This document shows positions 1 through 7,050 of a stretch of 9,447 nt of DNA, in pieces. Under the pieces are notes generated by a model. It had not been told where the DNA came from. It did no database searches and worked only from the letters and a program-made list of their open reading frames with translations. Origin of the DNA: Actinomycetes bacterium (GTDB taxonomy: Bacteria > Actinomycetota > Acidimicrobiia > Spongiisociales > UBA5794); contig JAMBLL010000244.1 of assembly GCA_023336765.1 (NCBI GenBank), forward strand, positions 1-9,447, given 5' to 3'. The position numbers were made by a program, and so were the translations under genes. How positions within the stretch are numbered: the stretch's first letter is position 1; every line of letters begins with the position of its first letter.

Positions 1-1745
1 CCGAGGCCGCATATCGATGCATCTCGCAGGACATTGTCGAGGTCAGCAAGCAGTTCGAGTTCCTGTTCGAGGTTCTCGGACCCTGATCCAATGCGCAGCA
101 ACGTCTCTTCCTGGCGTACCGTTCCTGCCCGGCACGGTACGCAGACCCCACACGACTCTTCGGCAAAGAAGTGGGCGATCCTCTGGACGATGTTGCAGAG
201 GTCGTTCTCGGTATTGAACACCAGGACGACGCCTGACCCAAGGCCGATGCCGTGGGAGCGTGTGTCCTCGAACGTCAGAGGAAGGTCGAAGTCGTCAGCC
301 GTGATGAACGATCCAGCAGCCCCGCCGATCAGGACGCCGGCGACCTCTCCTTCGACCCCTCCTGCAAGGTGGACCAGGTCCCTCGTGGTTGCACCGAAGG
401 CGACCTCATACACACCCGGATCGTGAACGTTCCCTGAGACGCAGAACAGTTTCGGCCCTGTGGACTCCGCTGTGCCGATCGCGGCGAACGCTTCACCGCC
501 ATCGAGAACTATGGAGGGGATGTTCATCAGCGATTCGACATTGTTCACGAGCGTGGGAAGTCCGAACACGCCTGCCTGGGTGGGGAACGGGGGTTTCTGC
601 CTCGGCTCGCCCCGGAAGCCCTCGATCGAGTTGAACAGAGCCGTTTCTTCACCACAGATGTAGGCACCGGCACCCTTGCGCAGTTCGATGTCGAACGTGA
701 ACCCGGCACCAGCGACGTCGACTCCAAGGAACCCCGCCGCCCTTGCTTCAACTAGTGCGCCTGACAGTGCGTCATACGCCGTCGGGTATTCGCCGCGGAT
801 GTAGATGTATCCCTCCTCGGCGCCGACGCCATAGGCCGCAATGGTGAGTGCCTCGATGAGTCCGAACGGATTGGCCTCCATGAGCACCCTGTCCTTGAAG
901 GTGCCAGGCTCGGATTCGTCTGCGTTACAGATGACGTATTTCCGGCCACTCTCTGCAGCGACGGCGCTCCACTTGATCCCCGCAGGGAACGCTGCCCCGC
1001 CGCGTCCACGAAGCTTGCTTGCTTCCACCTCGGCCACGATCCCTGCCGGTCCGATCGAGATGGCCCTGGTGAGAGCGTCGTACCCGCCACCCGAGCGGAA
1101 CTCGTCGAGGGACGATGCGGTGGTTCCGAGCAAGGTGGCACCTTGTGTCGTCGGCGTCGGGTCGACGGCTGAAGAGGGCTTGTCGACCGAGAGGATGTCG
1201 ATGACCTGCTCAACGGTGACCGGTGCGATGACAACATCGTCTCCCCCTGCCACCTGGACGTACGCCGCTGAACCCTTGTCGCACTGCCCGAGACAGGGCG
1301 AACGCCGCCACATGCCACCGTCGATCGTCGTACCAGCCTCGCCGAACTGTTCGCTGAGATCGGCAAGGGTGTCATCGACGCCGCGGGCCTTGCATGCAAT
1401 ATCGTCGCAGAGATGGGCAACGCGCGGGGGCCGTTCCTCAGTTGAGATCAGGTCGTAGAACGTTGCAACCCCGTAGGCCTCGGCTGGCGATACGGGGAGG
1501 CTCATGGCGATATAGTTCAATGCGCCGTGGCTGACCCATCCGATGGTCGACTGGACCGCATGAAGTGTTGGGAGAAGGAGGGTCCTGCGTTCCTGGGTGC
1601 GGTGGAACCCACCGAACGCGACGTGGTCATCAAGGCGTGACCGTTCGGTCGCCCCTGCATACACCGAGGCGGGTACGCCGAGGACGCTGTCAACGGCGGC
1701 CCTTTCGGCTGCTGTCGGTTCGTCTGTGGTGGTTGCGTAGTCGAT
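1..1745 (-). CDS. NAD-linked formate dehydrogenase beta subunit (NuoE-NuoF fusion), partial at left edge
   Basis: This is the diaphorase subunit that takes electrons from the formate dehydrogenase alpha subunit through Fe-S clusters to FMN and then NAD+. The frame is open from about 1829 to base 1, so the C-terminus lies outside the window. Numbering from the codon at 1745, the N-terminal NuoE (thioredoxin-like [2Fe-2S]) part has LCDDIAC (Cys113, Cys118) and SPCLGQC (Cys151, Cys155), the C-x4-C ... C-x3-C pattern. The NuoF part has the FMN/NADH motif GRGGAAFPAGIKW (from residue 247), GAYICGEETAL (around 360-370), an SLBB-like stretch (about 430-480) and the [4Fe-4S] ligands ESCGVCVPC (Cys532, 535, 538) with SICGLG (Cys579) at the edge. 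About 30-60 residues should be missing. The start is uncertain. No ATG, GTG or TTG lies near the expected N-terminus IIDYATTTDEPTAAERAAVD. The alternatives are ATG 1829, inside the alpha gene and without a Shine-Dalgarno, or GTG 1664, which is late. I chose the ATC at 1745, preceded by GAGGG. The gene is co-transcribed with alpha. Confidence 0.9.
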   Translation of the reverse strand, partial: MDYATTTDEPTAAERAAVDSVLGVPASVYAGATERSRLDDHVAFGGFHRTQERRTLLLPTLHAVQSTIGWVSHGALNYIAMSLPVSPAEAYGVATFYDLISTEERPPRVAHLCDDIACKARGVDDTLADLSEQFGEAGTTIDGGMWRRSPCLGQCDKGSAAYVQVAGGDDVVIAPVTVEQVIDILSVDKPSSAVDPTPTTQGATLLGTTASSLDEFRSGGGYDALTRAISIGPAGIVAEVEASKLRGRGGAAFPAGIKWSAVAAESGRKYVICNADESEPGTFKDRVLMEANPFGLIEALTIAAYGVGAEEGYIYIRGEYPTAYDALSGALVEARAAGFLGVDVAGAGFTFDIELRKGAGAYICGEETALFNSIEGFRGEPRQKPPFPTQAGVFGLPTLVNNVESLMNIPSIVLDGGEAFAAIGTAESTGPKLFCVSGNVHDPGVYEVAFGATTRDLVHLAGGVEGEVAGVLIGGAAGSFITADDFDLPLTFEDTRSHGIGLGSGVVLVFNTENDLCNIVQRIAHFFAEESCGVCVPCRAGTVRQEETLLRIGSGSENLEQELELLADLDNVLRDASICGL

Positions 1746-1752
1746 GATGCCC

Positions 1753-3636
1753 TCAGTTTCCAGAAACCGGTTCGAGCCGCACGGCCGTTGCCTTGAACTC
1801 TGCGGTCCCTGACTTCGGATCCCAAGCATCGAGTGTGAGGATGTTGACATCGACGTCATCTGGCGTGTGGATGGCCATGAACACGAGTCCCTTGCGAAGG
1901 CCTGTCGTGAACCTTGTGGGAACTTCGATGGAACCCCTGCGTGATGTCACACTGAGCGTGTCTCCCTCAGATATCCCGAGCGCCGCAGCCTCTTGCGGTG
2001 AGATGTCGATTACCGCACCATGACGGATAGGCGATCGGAAGCCTCCTGACTGCACGCCTGTGTTGTATCCGTCGAGACGCCGACCCGTCGTAAGACGTAT
2101 GGGGAAGTCGTCATCGAGTGGGTCGATGGGCGGAACCCAATCGACCATGGAGAACGCCGCGGGGTCACGGGGCAGGGGATCTTCCCACAGCCACCCGTGA
2201 AGGAACAGTGTGCCTGGATGGTCGTCGGATGGGCACGGCCACTGCAGACCACCGAGATCGTCGAGCCGCTGGTACGACATCCCGGCATGCATGGGGCTGA
2301 GGGACCGCAGTTCGTCCCAGATCTCCTCAGCGGATCGATCCTTCCAGTCGTAGCCGAGTGCCCGAGCGAGGAGCGTCATGATCTCGATGTCATCCTTGGC
2401 TTCGCCTGGTGGTTCCAGAGCTTTGTGGACCCGCTGGACACGCCGCTCACTTGATGTCACGGTTCCTTCGGTTTCAGCCCATCCCACAGCTGCGGGGAAT
2501 ACGACATCAGCGAGTTGTGCGGTCTTCGTGAGGAAGAGGTCCTGGACGACAAGGTGTTCGAGACCCTCGAGAAGACCGATCGTGCGTACGGAGTCTGCTT
2601 CCGACTGGGCGGGGTTCTCCCCAAGGATGTACATCGCCGTGATGTCGGTGCGCTCCATGGCATCGAACATCTCGGTGACATGCCAGCCGATCTCGCCAGG
2701 AATCTCCGCTCCCCAGGTGGTTTCGAACTTGCGGCGCAGAGCAGGGTCTGTCACATTCTGGAATCCCGGGAGCTTGTTGGGTAGGGAGCCCATGTCGCCC
2801 CCACCCTGGACGTTGTTCTGGCCGCGAATCGGTACCAGGCCTGAGCCGTAACGACCGAGGTGGCCGGTCAGGAGAGACAGGTTGATGAGGGCGAGCACGT
2901 TGTCCGTTGCATTGGCATGCTCGGTAATCCCGAGGGTCCAGCACAGTTGCGCTGTTGGGGCTGTTGCATAGTCGTGGGCGAGTCTGGCGATGGTTTCGGC
3001 CGGAACTCCCGTGATCTCCTCAGCGACCTCGAGGGTGAACGATTCCACATGAGCAGCGAACTCCTCGAACCCTGATGTGGAGTGTTCGATGAACTCGGAG
3101 TTCATGAGGCCAGCGTGGATGATCTCACGTGCAATGGCGTTGGCGAGTGCGATATCTGATCCGGTATCGATACCGAGCCACACGTCAGCCCACTCGGCCG
3201 ACTCGCTGCGGCGGGGGTCGACCGTGTACATCTTTGCGCCGTTGCGCATCCCTTTGGCAAGATGGTGGAAGAATATGGGGTGGGCATTACGCGCGTTGGA
3301 ACCCCACAGGATGATGAGGTCCGTGGTCTCGATCTCCTCATAGGCAGATGTACCACCGCCTGCCCCGAGTACTGCCGCCAGACCGGCGACGGAAGGAGCG
3401 TGTCAGGTTCGGTTACAACTGTCGACGTTGTTGGTGTGGAACACCGTACGTGCGAACTTCTGAGCGACGTAGTTCATCTCATTGGTCGCCTTCGAGCACG
3501 AGAACATCCCCGTTTCGCCCGTCGTGGCACGGAATCCCCCGGCGGCGCGTTCAAGTGCGACCTCCCAGGTGGTCTCCACCAACTGTCCATCGATCCGTAC
3601 TAGGGGTTTTGTCAACCGTTCATATCGTTTGCCCAT
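1753..3636 (-). CDS. fdhF: Formate dehydrogenase alpha subunit, selenocysteine-containing molybdopterin oxidoreductase
   Basis: This is the catalytic subunit oxidising formate to CO2 at a bis-MGD Mo/W centre. It reads as 627 residues if TGA 3405-3403 is selenocysteine (residue 78). The protein continues in the same frame on both sides of that codon and matches E. coli FdhF throughout: NNVDSCNRT-U-HAPSVAGL around the active site, GAKMYTVDPRR (from about 133), IRGQNNVQGGGDMGSLP (from 270), and a C-terminal aspartate-decarboxylase-like domain ending AVRLEPVSGN. Sec78, His79 and Arg271 correspond to E. coli U140, H141 and R333, with the same 193-residue Sec-Arg spacing. The start ATG 3636 is fixed by AGGAGG five to six bases upstream. 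The usual N-terminal [4Fe-4S] domain (CxxCxxxC...C and its Lys) is absent: the protein begins at GKRYERLTKPLVR, which aligns just after it. There is no room for that domain upstream, because the response regulator gene ends at 3736. The beta subunit follows directly. Selenocysteine synthesis and SelB must be encoded elsewhere. Confidence 0.93.
3374..3390 (-). promoter_or_regulatory. Bacterial SECIS hairpin downstream of the Sec codon
   Basis: Reading the minus strand, GUCGCC (3390-3385), loop GGUCU (3384-3380) and GGCGGC (3379-3374) form a 6-bp stem with one U-G wobble. The loop begins 18 nt after the UGA, exactly as I recall it in E. coli fdhF (AGGUCU loop), and the loop G and U needed for SelB binding are kept. 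The U three-quarters down the 5' arm (3389) sits at the position of the conserved bulged U17 of E. coli. The hairpin lies inside the coding frame (VAGLAA), as bacterial SECIS elements do. Confidence 0.85.
3403..3405 (-). other. In-frame UGA read as selenocysteine
   Basis: The codon complementary to tca at 3403-3405 is TGA, lying between NNVDSCNRT and HAPSVAGL in one uninterrupted frame. This is the metal-ligand position occupied by Sec (or Cys) in formate dehydrogenase alpha subunits. The flanking residues on both sides are conserved family residues, so loss of function or a sequencing error is unlikely. Confidence 0.93.
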
Positions 3637-3639
3637 CTC

Positions 3640-3647
3640 ACCTCCTC
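3640..3647 (-). promoter_or_regulatory. Strong ribosome binding site of fdhF
   Basis: The minus strand reads GCAGAGGAGGTGAG directly before ATG 3636. AGGAGG is five to six bases from the start. It decides the start in favour of MGKRYERL over the in-frame ATG at 3678, which would add a low-complexity MRGASKVEGRRGGE leader containing the Shine-Dalgarno itself. Confidence 0.8.
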
Positions 3648-3682
3648 TGCGTCCCTCAACTTTACTAGCCCCCCGCACCGTG

Positions 3683-3730
3683 GTCTGGCGTCCGAAACGA
3701 ACACCAGTGTCCTTGATTTCGGTGCCAGAC
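3683..3730 (-). terminator. Large imperfect hairpin between response regulator and formate dehydrogenase genes
   Basis: GTCTGGC-gt-CCGAAA (3683-3697) and TTTCGG-t-GCCAGAC (3717-3730) are inverted repeats differing by one extra base in a bulge. The 19-nt centre contains the smaller dyad ACACCAGTGT (3701-3710). It begins six bases past the stop codon of the response regulator gene. On the minus-strand RNA no U-run follows (the next bases are CACGGTGCGGGGGG), so a classical intrinsic terminator is not proven. A terminator without U-tract, a 3'-end stabiliser, or an operator/attenuator for the formate dehydrogenase operon are all possible. Confidence 0.5.
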
Positions 3731-3735
3731 GCAGT

Positions 3736-4368
3736 TCAGACGATGCGGCGGTCTGAGGCCCAGCGGGCGAGTTCGTGGCGGTTGGAGAGTTGGAGTTTGC
3801 GCAGGACCGATGACACATGCGTTTCGACTGTTTTGATGGAGATGCTCAACCTTCGTGCGATCTGCTTGTACTGGTAGCCACGTGCGATCTGGCGGAGGAC
3901 CTCCTTTTCTCGTGGTGTCAAGCGGTCAAGTTCTGGATCCTCATCCACAGGAACCGATCTCGAAAAGGCATCGAGCACGAAGCCCGCAAGAGACGGCGAG
4001 AACACTGCCTCTCCAGCAGCAACCCGGTTGATGGCGTCCTTGAGTTCGTTGGGTGCGATCGACTTCGTCACGTAGCCACGGGCCCCGGTGCGGATCATCG
4101 CGATCACGTCCTCGGGCGCATCTGATACCGATAGTGCAAGGAACCTGACGGCGGGATGAGTCTCGAGGACATTGCCCACGACGGTCGCTCCACCACCGCC
4201 AGGCATGTGGACGTCGACCAGGACGACGTCCGGTTTCGCAGCTCGGATCATGTCCACCGCCGTGTCAACATCGTCAGATTGGCCGACAACCTCGAACGAA
4301 TCGGCGAGTTCCGCGGAGACCCCACTGAGGAAGAGGCGGTGGTCGTCGACGAGGAAGACAGTTGTCAT
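3736..4368 (-). CDS. NarL/LuxR-family response regulator (LiaR-like)
   Basis: This 210-residue cytoplasmic transcription factor is the partner of the upstream kinase. The N-terminal receiver domain (1 to about 118) has the acidic pair Asp8-Asp9, the phospho-acceptor Asp52 in VLVDVHMPG, switch Ser80 (LALSVSD) and Lys102 (GYVTKS). The C-terminal LuxR-type helix-turn-helix (about 147-206) carries LTPREKEVLRQIARGYQYKQIARRL followed by SIKTVETHVSSVLRKL, close to the NarL consensus. The ATG at 4368 overlaps the kinase TGA (ATGA, 4365-4368), so translation is coupled. Likely targets are its own divergent promoter region (5598-5763) and envelope genes, by analogy with LiaR, VraR and EsrR; this is inference from context. 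The protein is complete and of normal family length. Confidence 0.93.
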   Translation of the reverse strand: MTTVFLVDDHRLFLSGVSAELADSFEVVGQSDDVDTAVDMIRAAKPDVVLVDVHMPGGGGATVVGNVLETHPAVRFLALSVSDAPEDVIAMIRTGARGYVTKSIAPNELKDAINRVAAGEAVFSPSLAGFVLDAFSRSVPVDEDPELDRLTPREKEVLRQIARGYQYKQIARRLSISIKTVETHVSSVLRKLQLSNRHELARWASDRRIV

Positions 4369-5597
4369 GATGTGGCTCCGATCATGGTGAGGTGAACCTC
4401 GGTCCCTTCACCTGCGATGGATTCGATAGTTGCGCTGCCGCCGTGTCTCTGCATCCTTGCCTCGATCGACTCGCGAATCCCTCTCCTGTCCTCTCCAACA
4501 CTATCGCGATCGAAGCCGCCACCCTGATCCGTCACGTACACGTCGATCGCACCGTTGGCCATTTCGGCGTACACGGAGACCTTCGCAGCTCCGGAGTGTT
4601 TGGCCGCGTTCATCATCGCTTCGGTGGCGGCTGAGATCAATGCCTCTTGCTTGTCAGAGGGCAGGCTCGCCTCTCCGACGACTACGACGCTGACGGGTAC
4701 ATCGTGGGCAGCCTCGACCCTTGTTGCAGCGCTCGTGAGCGCGCCCAGAATGGAATCGGTACCGGTGCTGTTCTCATCGAAGAGCCACGACCGTAGGTCC
4801 CGCTCCTGGGAGCGAGCGAGAGTGACCATCTTCTTTGGATCGTCGGTCCTTTGGATGAGTGCGAGGGTCTGGAGCACGGAGTCGTGAAGGTGGGCGGCGA
4901 CCTCCGCCTTCTCTTCTGATCGTATGCGGGCGCGTCGTTCCGTTCGGAGATCCTCTATCAGGGACCAGAGCCATGGTCCGGCGACGATCATGAACCCGCC
5001 GATGGCAACGATCAGCGCGATCGCGAGGACACCAAAGGACTGCAGCCTGTCGAGTGACCTCAGTACGACAACGAGGCCAGCAACCATCATCCCCAGTCCT
5101 CCGATCACGAGCCACCACGAGCGTCTGCCTGCTGTGACGCCCTCAAGAGACCGTTCGTAGTTGATACCGCTTGTTTCGATCGCGATCGCCAACCCGAACA
5201 CGACGAGCGTTGTGGGCCAGACAACAGCCCCGAGCCACAGCCCGATCGCTTGGAGTATCAGCATGAGAGCTACGAACATCAGCGCCATACCGGCGACCTG
5301 CATCCTGGTCGCTGGAGGTGAGATGTCATCCGATCCGCCATCGGGAGTGTCAGGTACGACGAGGGCGAGAACGACATAGAGGATGATCCCAACCCCGCCG
5401 GCCAGTGAGAGCGACACGAACGCAGCGCGAACGTAAATCGGGCTCAACCCGACGGACTCTGCAATGCCGCCGGCGACGCCAGCGAGCATACGTTCTGACC
5501 TCGACCGGTGGAACGGCCATGAGAATCTGGTAGCTGTTGAGTCTTGTGTCACGGTGGATACTTTCGAACCTGGCCACTTGCGTTCGTTGCTTGACAT
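4365..5597 (-). CDS. PspC-domain sensor histidine kinase (LiaS/EsrS-like)
   Basis: This 410-residue membrane kinase is predicted to sense envelope stress and phosphorylate the adjacent regulator. A PspC domain occupies residues about 30-84 (RMLAGVAGGIAESVGL, then TM about 57-82). Further TM segments lie at about 102-123, 125-141, 161-180 and 188-210. A short basic linker (RTERRARIRSEEK) leads to a HisKA_3-type dimerisation helix with AAHLHDSVLQTL (phospho-acceptor His238). The HATPase_c domain has the N box TEAMMNAAKHSG (Asn330), the G1 box DQGGGFD (357-363) and RRGIRESIEAR (372 onward). Start ATG 5597 has no visible Shine-Dalgarno. TATGAC lies six bases upstream, which would fit a leaderless transcript; an internal GTG at codon 16 is a less likely start. 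It is divergent to the PspC/LiaF-like gene, whose PspC domain resembles its own, suggesting direct interaction. Confidence 0.92.
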   Translation of the reverse strand: MSSNERKWPGSKVSTVTQDSTATRFSWPFHRSRSERMLAGVAGGIAESVGLSPIYVRAAFVSLSLAGGVGIILYVVLALVVPDTPDGGSDDISPPATRMQVAGMALMFVALMLILQAIGLWLGAVVWPTTLVVFGLAIAIETSGINYERSLEGVTAGRRSWWLVIGGLGMMVAGLVVVLRSLDRLQSFGVLAIALIVAIGGFMIVAGPWLWSLIEDLRTERRARIRSEEKAEVAAHLHDSVLQTLALIQRTDDPKKMVTLARSQERDLRSWLFDENSTGTDSILGALTSAATRVEAAHDVPVSVVVVGEASLPSDKQEALISAATEAMMNAAKHSGAAKVSVYAEMANGAIDVYVTDQGGGFDRDSVGEDRRGIRESIEARMQRHGGSATIESIAGEGTEVHLTMIGATS

Positions 5598-5601
5598 GAT
5601 G

Positions 5602-5627
5602 TTGTCATATCTGATTCCATATCACAA
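5602..5627. repeat. Inverted repeat, candidate operator at the kinase promoter
   Basis: TTGTCATAT and ATATCACAA are complementary at eight of nine positions around an 8-bp centre. The element is AT-rich in a GC-rich setting and lies within 30 bp of the kinase start codon. Its kinase-proximal arm includes TATGAC on the minus strand, a possible -10. Binding by a regulator would block or shape that promoter. The function is inferred from position only. Confidence 0.45.
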
Positions 5628-5636
5628 CCGGGGACG

Positions 5637-5657
5637 ACCCTGAGACAACCCTGAGAC
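5637..5657. repeat. Tandem 10-bp direct repeat (ACCCTGAGAC), candidate response-regulator site
   Basis: There are two exact copies of ACCCTGAGAC with a 1-bp spacer, giving an 11-bp period that puts both on the same helix face. That is how head-to-tail dimers of response regulators often bind. It sits in the middle of the divergent promoter region controlled, by context, by the NarL-type regulator at 3736-4368. No experimental motif is known to me for this regulator. Confidence 0.45.
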
Positions 5658-5750
5658 CCCGGCATTGTCGAGGTTGTTACCTGATGGTGCGATCGGGGAT
5701 TCCACGACATCATGTTGGCATGACAAGCTCGTCACATTCATCACACACTC

Positions 5751-5758
5751 AAAGGGAG
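5751..5758 (+). promoter_or_regulatory. Ribosome binding site of the PspC/LiaF-like gene
   Basis: AAAGGGAG lies five bases before ATG 5764. It selects this start over the upstream in-frame ATG at 5665, which would prepend 33 non-conserved residues ahead of the PspC domain and place the direct-repeat region almost next to the start. Confidence 0.75.
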
Positions 5759-5763
5759 TTGAC

Positions 5764-7050
5764 ATGACAGATGCACCAGATACTCGCAACAGACAGACAG
5801 GTTCGACACTTCATAGGGCGGGCGACGACCGCATCTTCGCCGGAGTTGCAGGTGGCCTAGGAGAGCACTTCGGGGTCAACGCATGGTGGTTCAGGTGGGC
5901 GTTCATATTCCTCGCGTTCTTCGCCGGAGTTGGTGTCTTCGTGTACGTCGTTGCCTGGCTCGTGATCCCTGGCCCGGACTCCGAGGAGCCGATAGCGGCC
6001 GAGTGGATCGATGGAGTTGACTGGAGCAACGGCGGCACCATCTTTGGCGTTGCTCTCCTTGGTTTCGCAGGCATACTGCTCGCAACACAGTTGTTCCACT
6101 TCTCCGGCGTACTCATCCTGGCGGCTGTGCTGTTCATCGTCGGTCTCCTACTTTACCGCGGCGACCTCAGGGCACCTACGCGTCCCAGGGCACCAGGCCA
6201 GACGCGCTCAGATGGACCGACGAGCGACGCTGAAGCAGCGATCATCAGTTCTGACGATGGCCACGAGGCCACATCAGACGCCGACCTGTCTGGCGCCGCA
6301 GCGATTGTCGTCATCGATCGGAACGAGACCGGGGAACCTCCTCCCGGACAGGCAGATCCTCCGCCGCGGTCTGCGAAGCGTCAGAAATCACCGAGGCCTC
6401 CGCGCGAGCGGTCGATGCTCGGTCGCCTCACGATCGCTGTCGGCCTCATCGTGATCGCTTCGATGGCTCTGATCGACCTGAGCGACCTGGCGGTCGATAT
6501 CGAACCGTTTCACTACTTCGCCGCTGCCATTGCGGTCCTCGGTCTGGGTCTCTTCATTGGAGCGTGGGTCGGTCGTGCAAGGTGGCTCTTCATCGTCGGA
6601 CTCATCCTCATTCCTATGTTGTGGATCTCGATGTTGATCCCAACGTCATGGAATTTCTCAGCTGGCGAGTTCCGCTACACGCCGTTGACGATCGACGAAG
6701 CAGCGGATGTATACGAGCAGGGCGTCGGGCAGATGACGATCGATCTCACCGAACTCACTCCTGTCGAACTCGCTGAGCTAGGAACGGTCGAAGCATCGCT
6801 GGGGTTGGGCGAGTTGGTCGTCCGGGTCCCGGCCGGCGTCGGTGTCGAACTTCGTGCAGAGGTCGGCGCTGGTGAGGTTTCTGGTCCGTTCAACACAGTC
6901 AACGGTCTCGGAATCGATGTGGTGCGGGAATTCGGTCCTGAGCCGACGGTTCTCGTGCTCGACCTCGAAGTCTTCGCTGGCACGATCAACATCACGGGTC
7001 CGGCAGGATTCCTGTCAGGTGACGCGATCATCCTCGAATGGAGTAACTGA
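5764..7050 (+). CDS. PspC-domain membrane protein with LiaF-like C-terminal domain
   Basis: This is a 428-residue integral membrane protein, probably a modulator or effector of the divergent two-component system. Residues 17-70 form a PspC domain (RAGDDRIFAGVAGGLGEHFG, then TM about 45-68). Two further TM segments lie at about 92-110 and 113-130. A long hydrophilic linker (about 132-218), first acidic then Pro/Arg/Lys-rich, follows. Three more TM segments lie at about 220-240, 250-268 and 273-294. The C-terminal part (about 305-428: LTIDEAADVYEQGVGQMTIDLTEL, EASLGLGELVVRVPAGVGVELRAEVGAGEVS, VFAGTINITGP) has the repeated short-beta pattern and glycine turns of LiaF/toast-rack-type domains. LiaF and EsrI proteins restrain their kinase until stress; that role here is inferred. 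Its stop overlaps the next start (TGATG), so the two are translated together. Confidence 0.85.
   Translation: MTDAPDTRNRQTGSTLHRAGDDRIFAGVAGGLGEHFGVNAWWFRWAFIFLAFFAGVGVFVYVVAWLVIPGPDSEEPIAAEWIDGVDWSNGGTIFGVALLGFAGILLATQLFHFSGVLILAAVLFIVGLLLYRGDLRAPTRPRAPGQTRSDGPTSDAEAAIISSDDGHEATSDADLSGAAAIVVIDRNETGEPPPGQADPPPRSAKRQKSPRPPRERSMLGRLTIAVGLIVIASMALIDLSDLAVDIEPFHYFAAAIAVLGLGLFIGAWVGRARWLFIVGLILIPMLWISMLIPTSWNFSAGEFRYTPLTIDEAADVYEQGVGQMTIDLTELTPVELAELGTVEASLGLGELVVRVPAGVGVELRAEVGAGEVSGPFNTVNGLGIDVVREFGPEPTVLVLDLEVFAGTINITGPAGFLSGDAIILEWSN

Larger units (their letters stand above)
5598..5763. promoter_or_regulatory. Divergent intergenic regulatory region with two repeat elements
   Basis: These 166 bases separate the kinase gene (minus) from the PspC/LiaF-like gene (plus) and must hold both promoters. 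Two repeats stand out. One is an inverted repeat TTGTCATAT-N8-ATATCACAA (5602-5627, one mismatch) next to the kinase start. The other is a direct repeat ACCCTGAGAC at 5637-5646 and 5648-5657, spaced 11 bp or one helical turn and bracketed by CCGGGG (5628-5633) and CCCCGG (5657-5662). A small dyad TCATG-TTGG-CATGA lies at 5710-5723. I could not place a convincing -35/-10 pair for the plus-strand gene. Confidence 0.5.

Noticed and set aside
841..1458. 205-codon plus-strand open frame
   Set aside because: It is antisense to the NuoE-NuoF gene, whose frame shows cofactor and Fe-S motifs. The plus-strand product is low-complexity Ser/Ala/Pro with no recognisable domain.
752..1825. Minus-strand open frames at 752-1420 and 1517-1825
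   Set aside because: They are in a different frame from the motif-bearing NuoE-NuoF frame and give Ser/Arg-rich nonsense. The true frame is open from 1829 to the window edge.
2507..2944. 145-codon minus-strand frame inside fdhF
   Set aside because: It is an alternative-frame shadow of a strongly conserved coding region (RGQNNVQG segment), Arg/Pro-rich and without a ribosome binding site.
1753..3678. Formate dehydrogenase alpha as a pseudogene or as two separate genes split by a stop
   Set aside because: The only stop is TGA at the Sec position, followed by a correctly spaced SECIS hairpin, and both halves keep conserved family residues in one frame.
5665..5763. Upstream start of the PspC/LiaF-like gene at 5665
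   Set aside because: There is no Shine-Dalgarno there, the extra 33 residues are unlike the family, and AAAGGGAG directly precedes ATG 5764.
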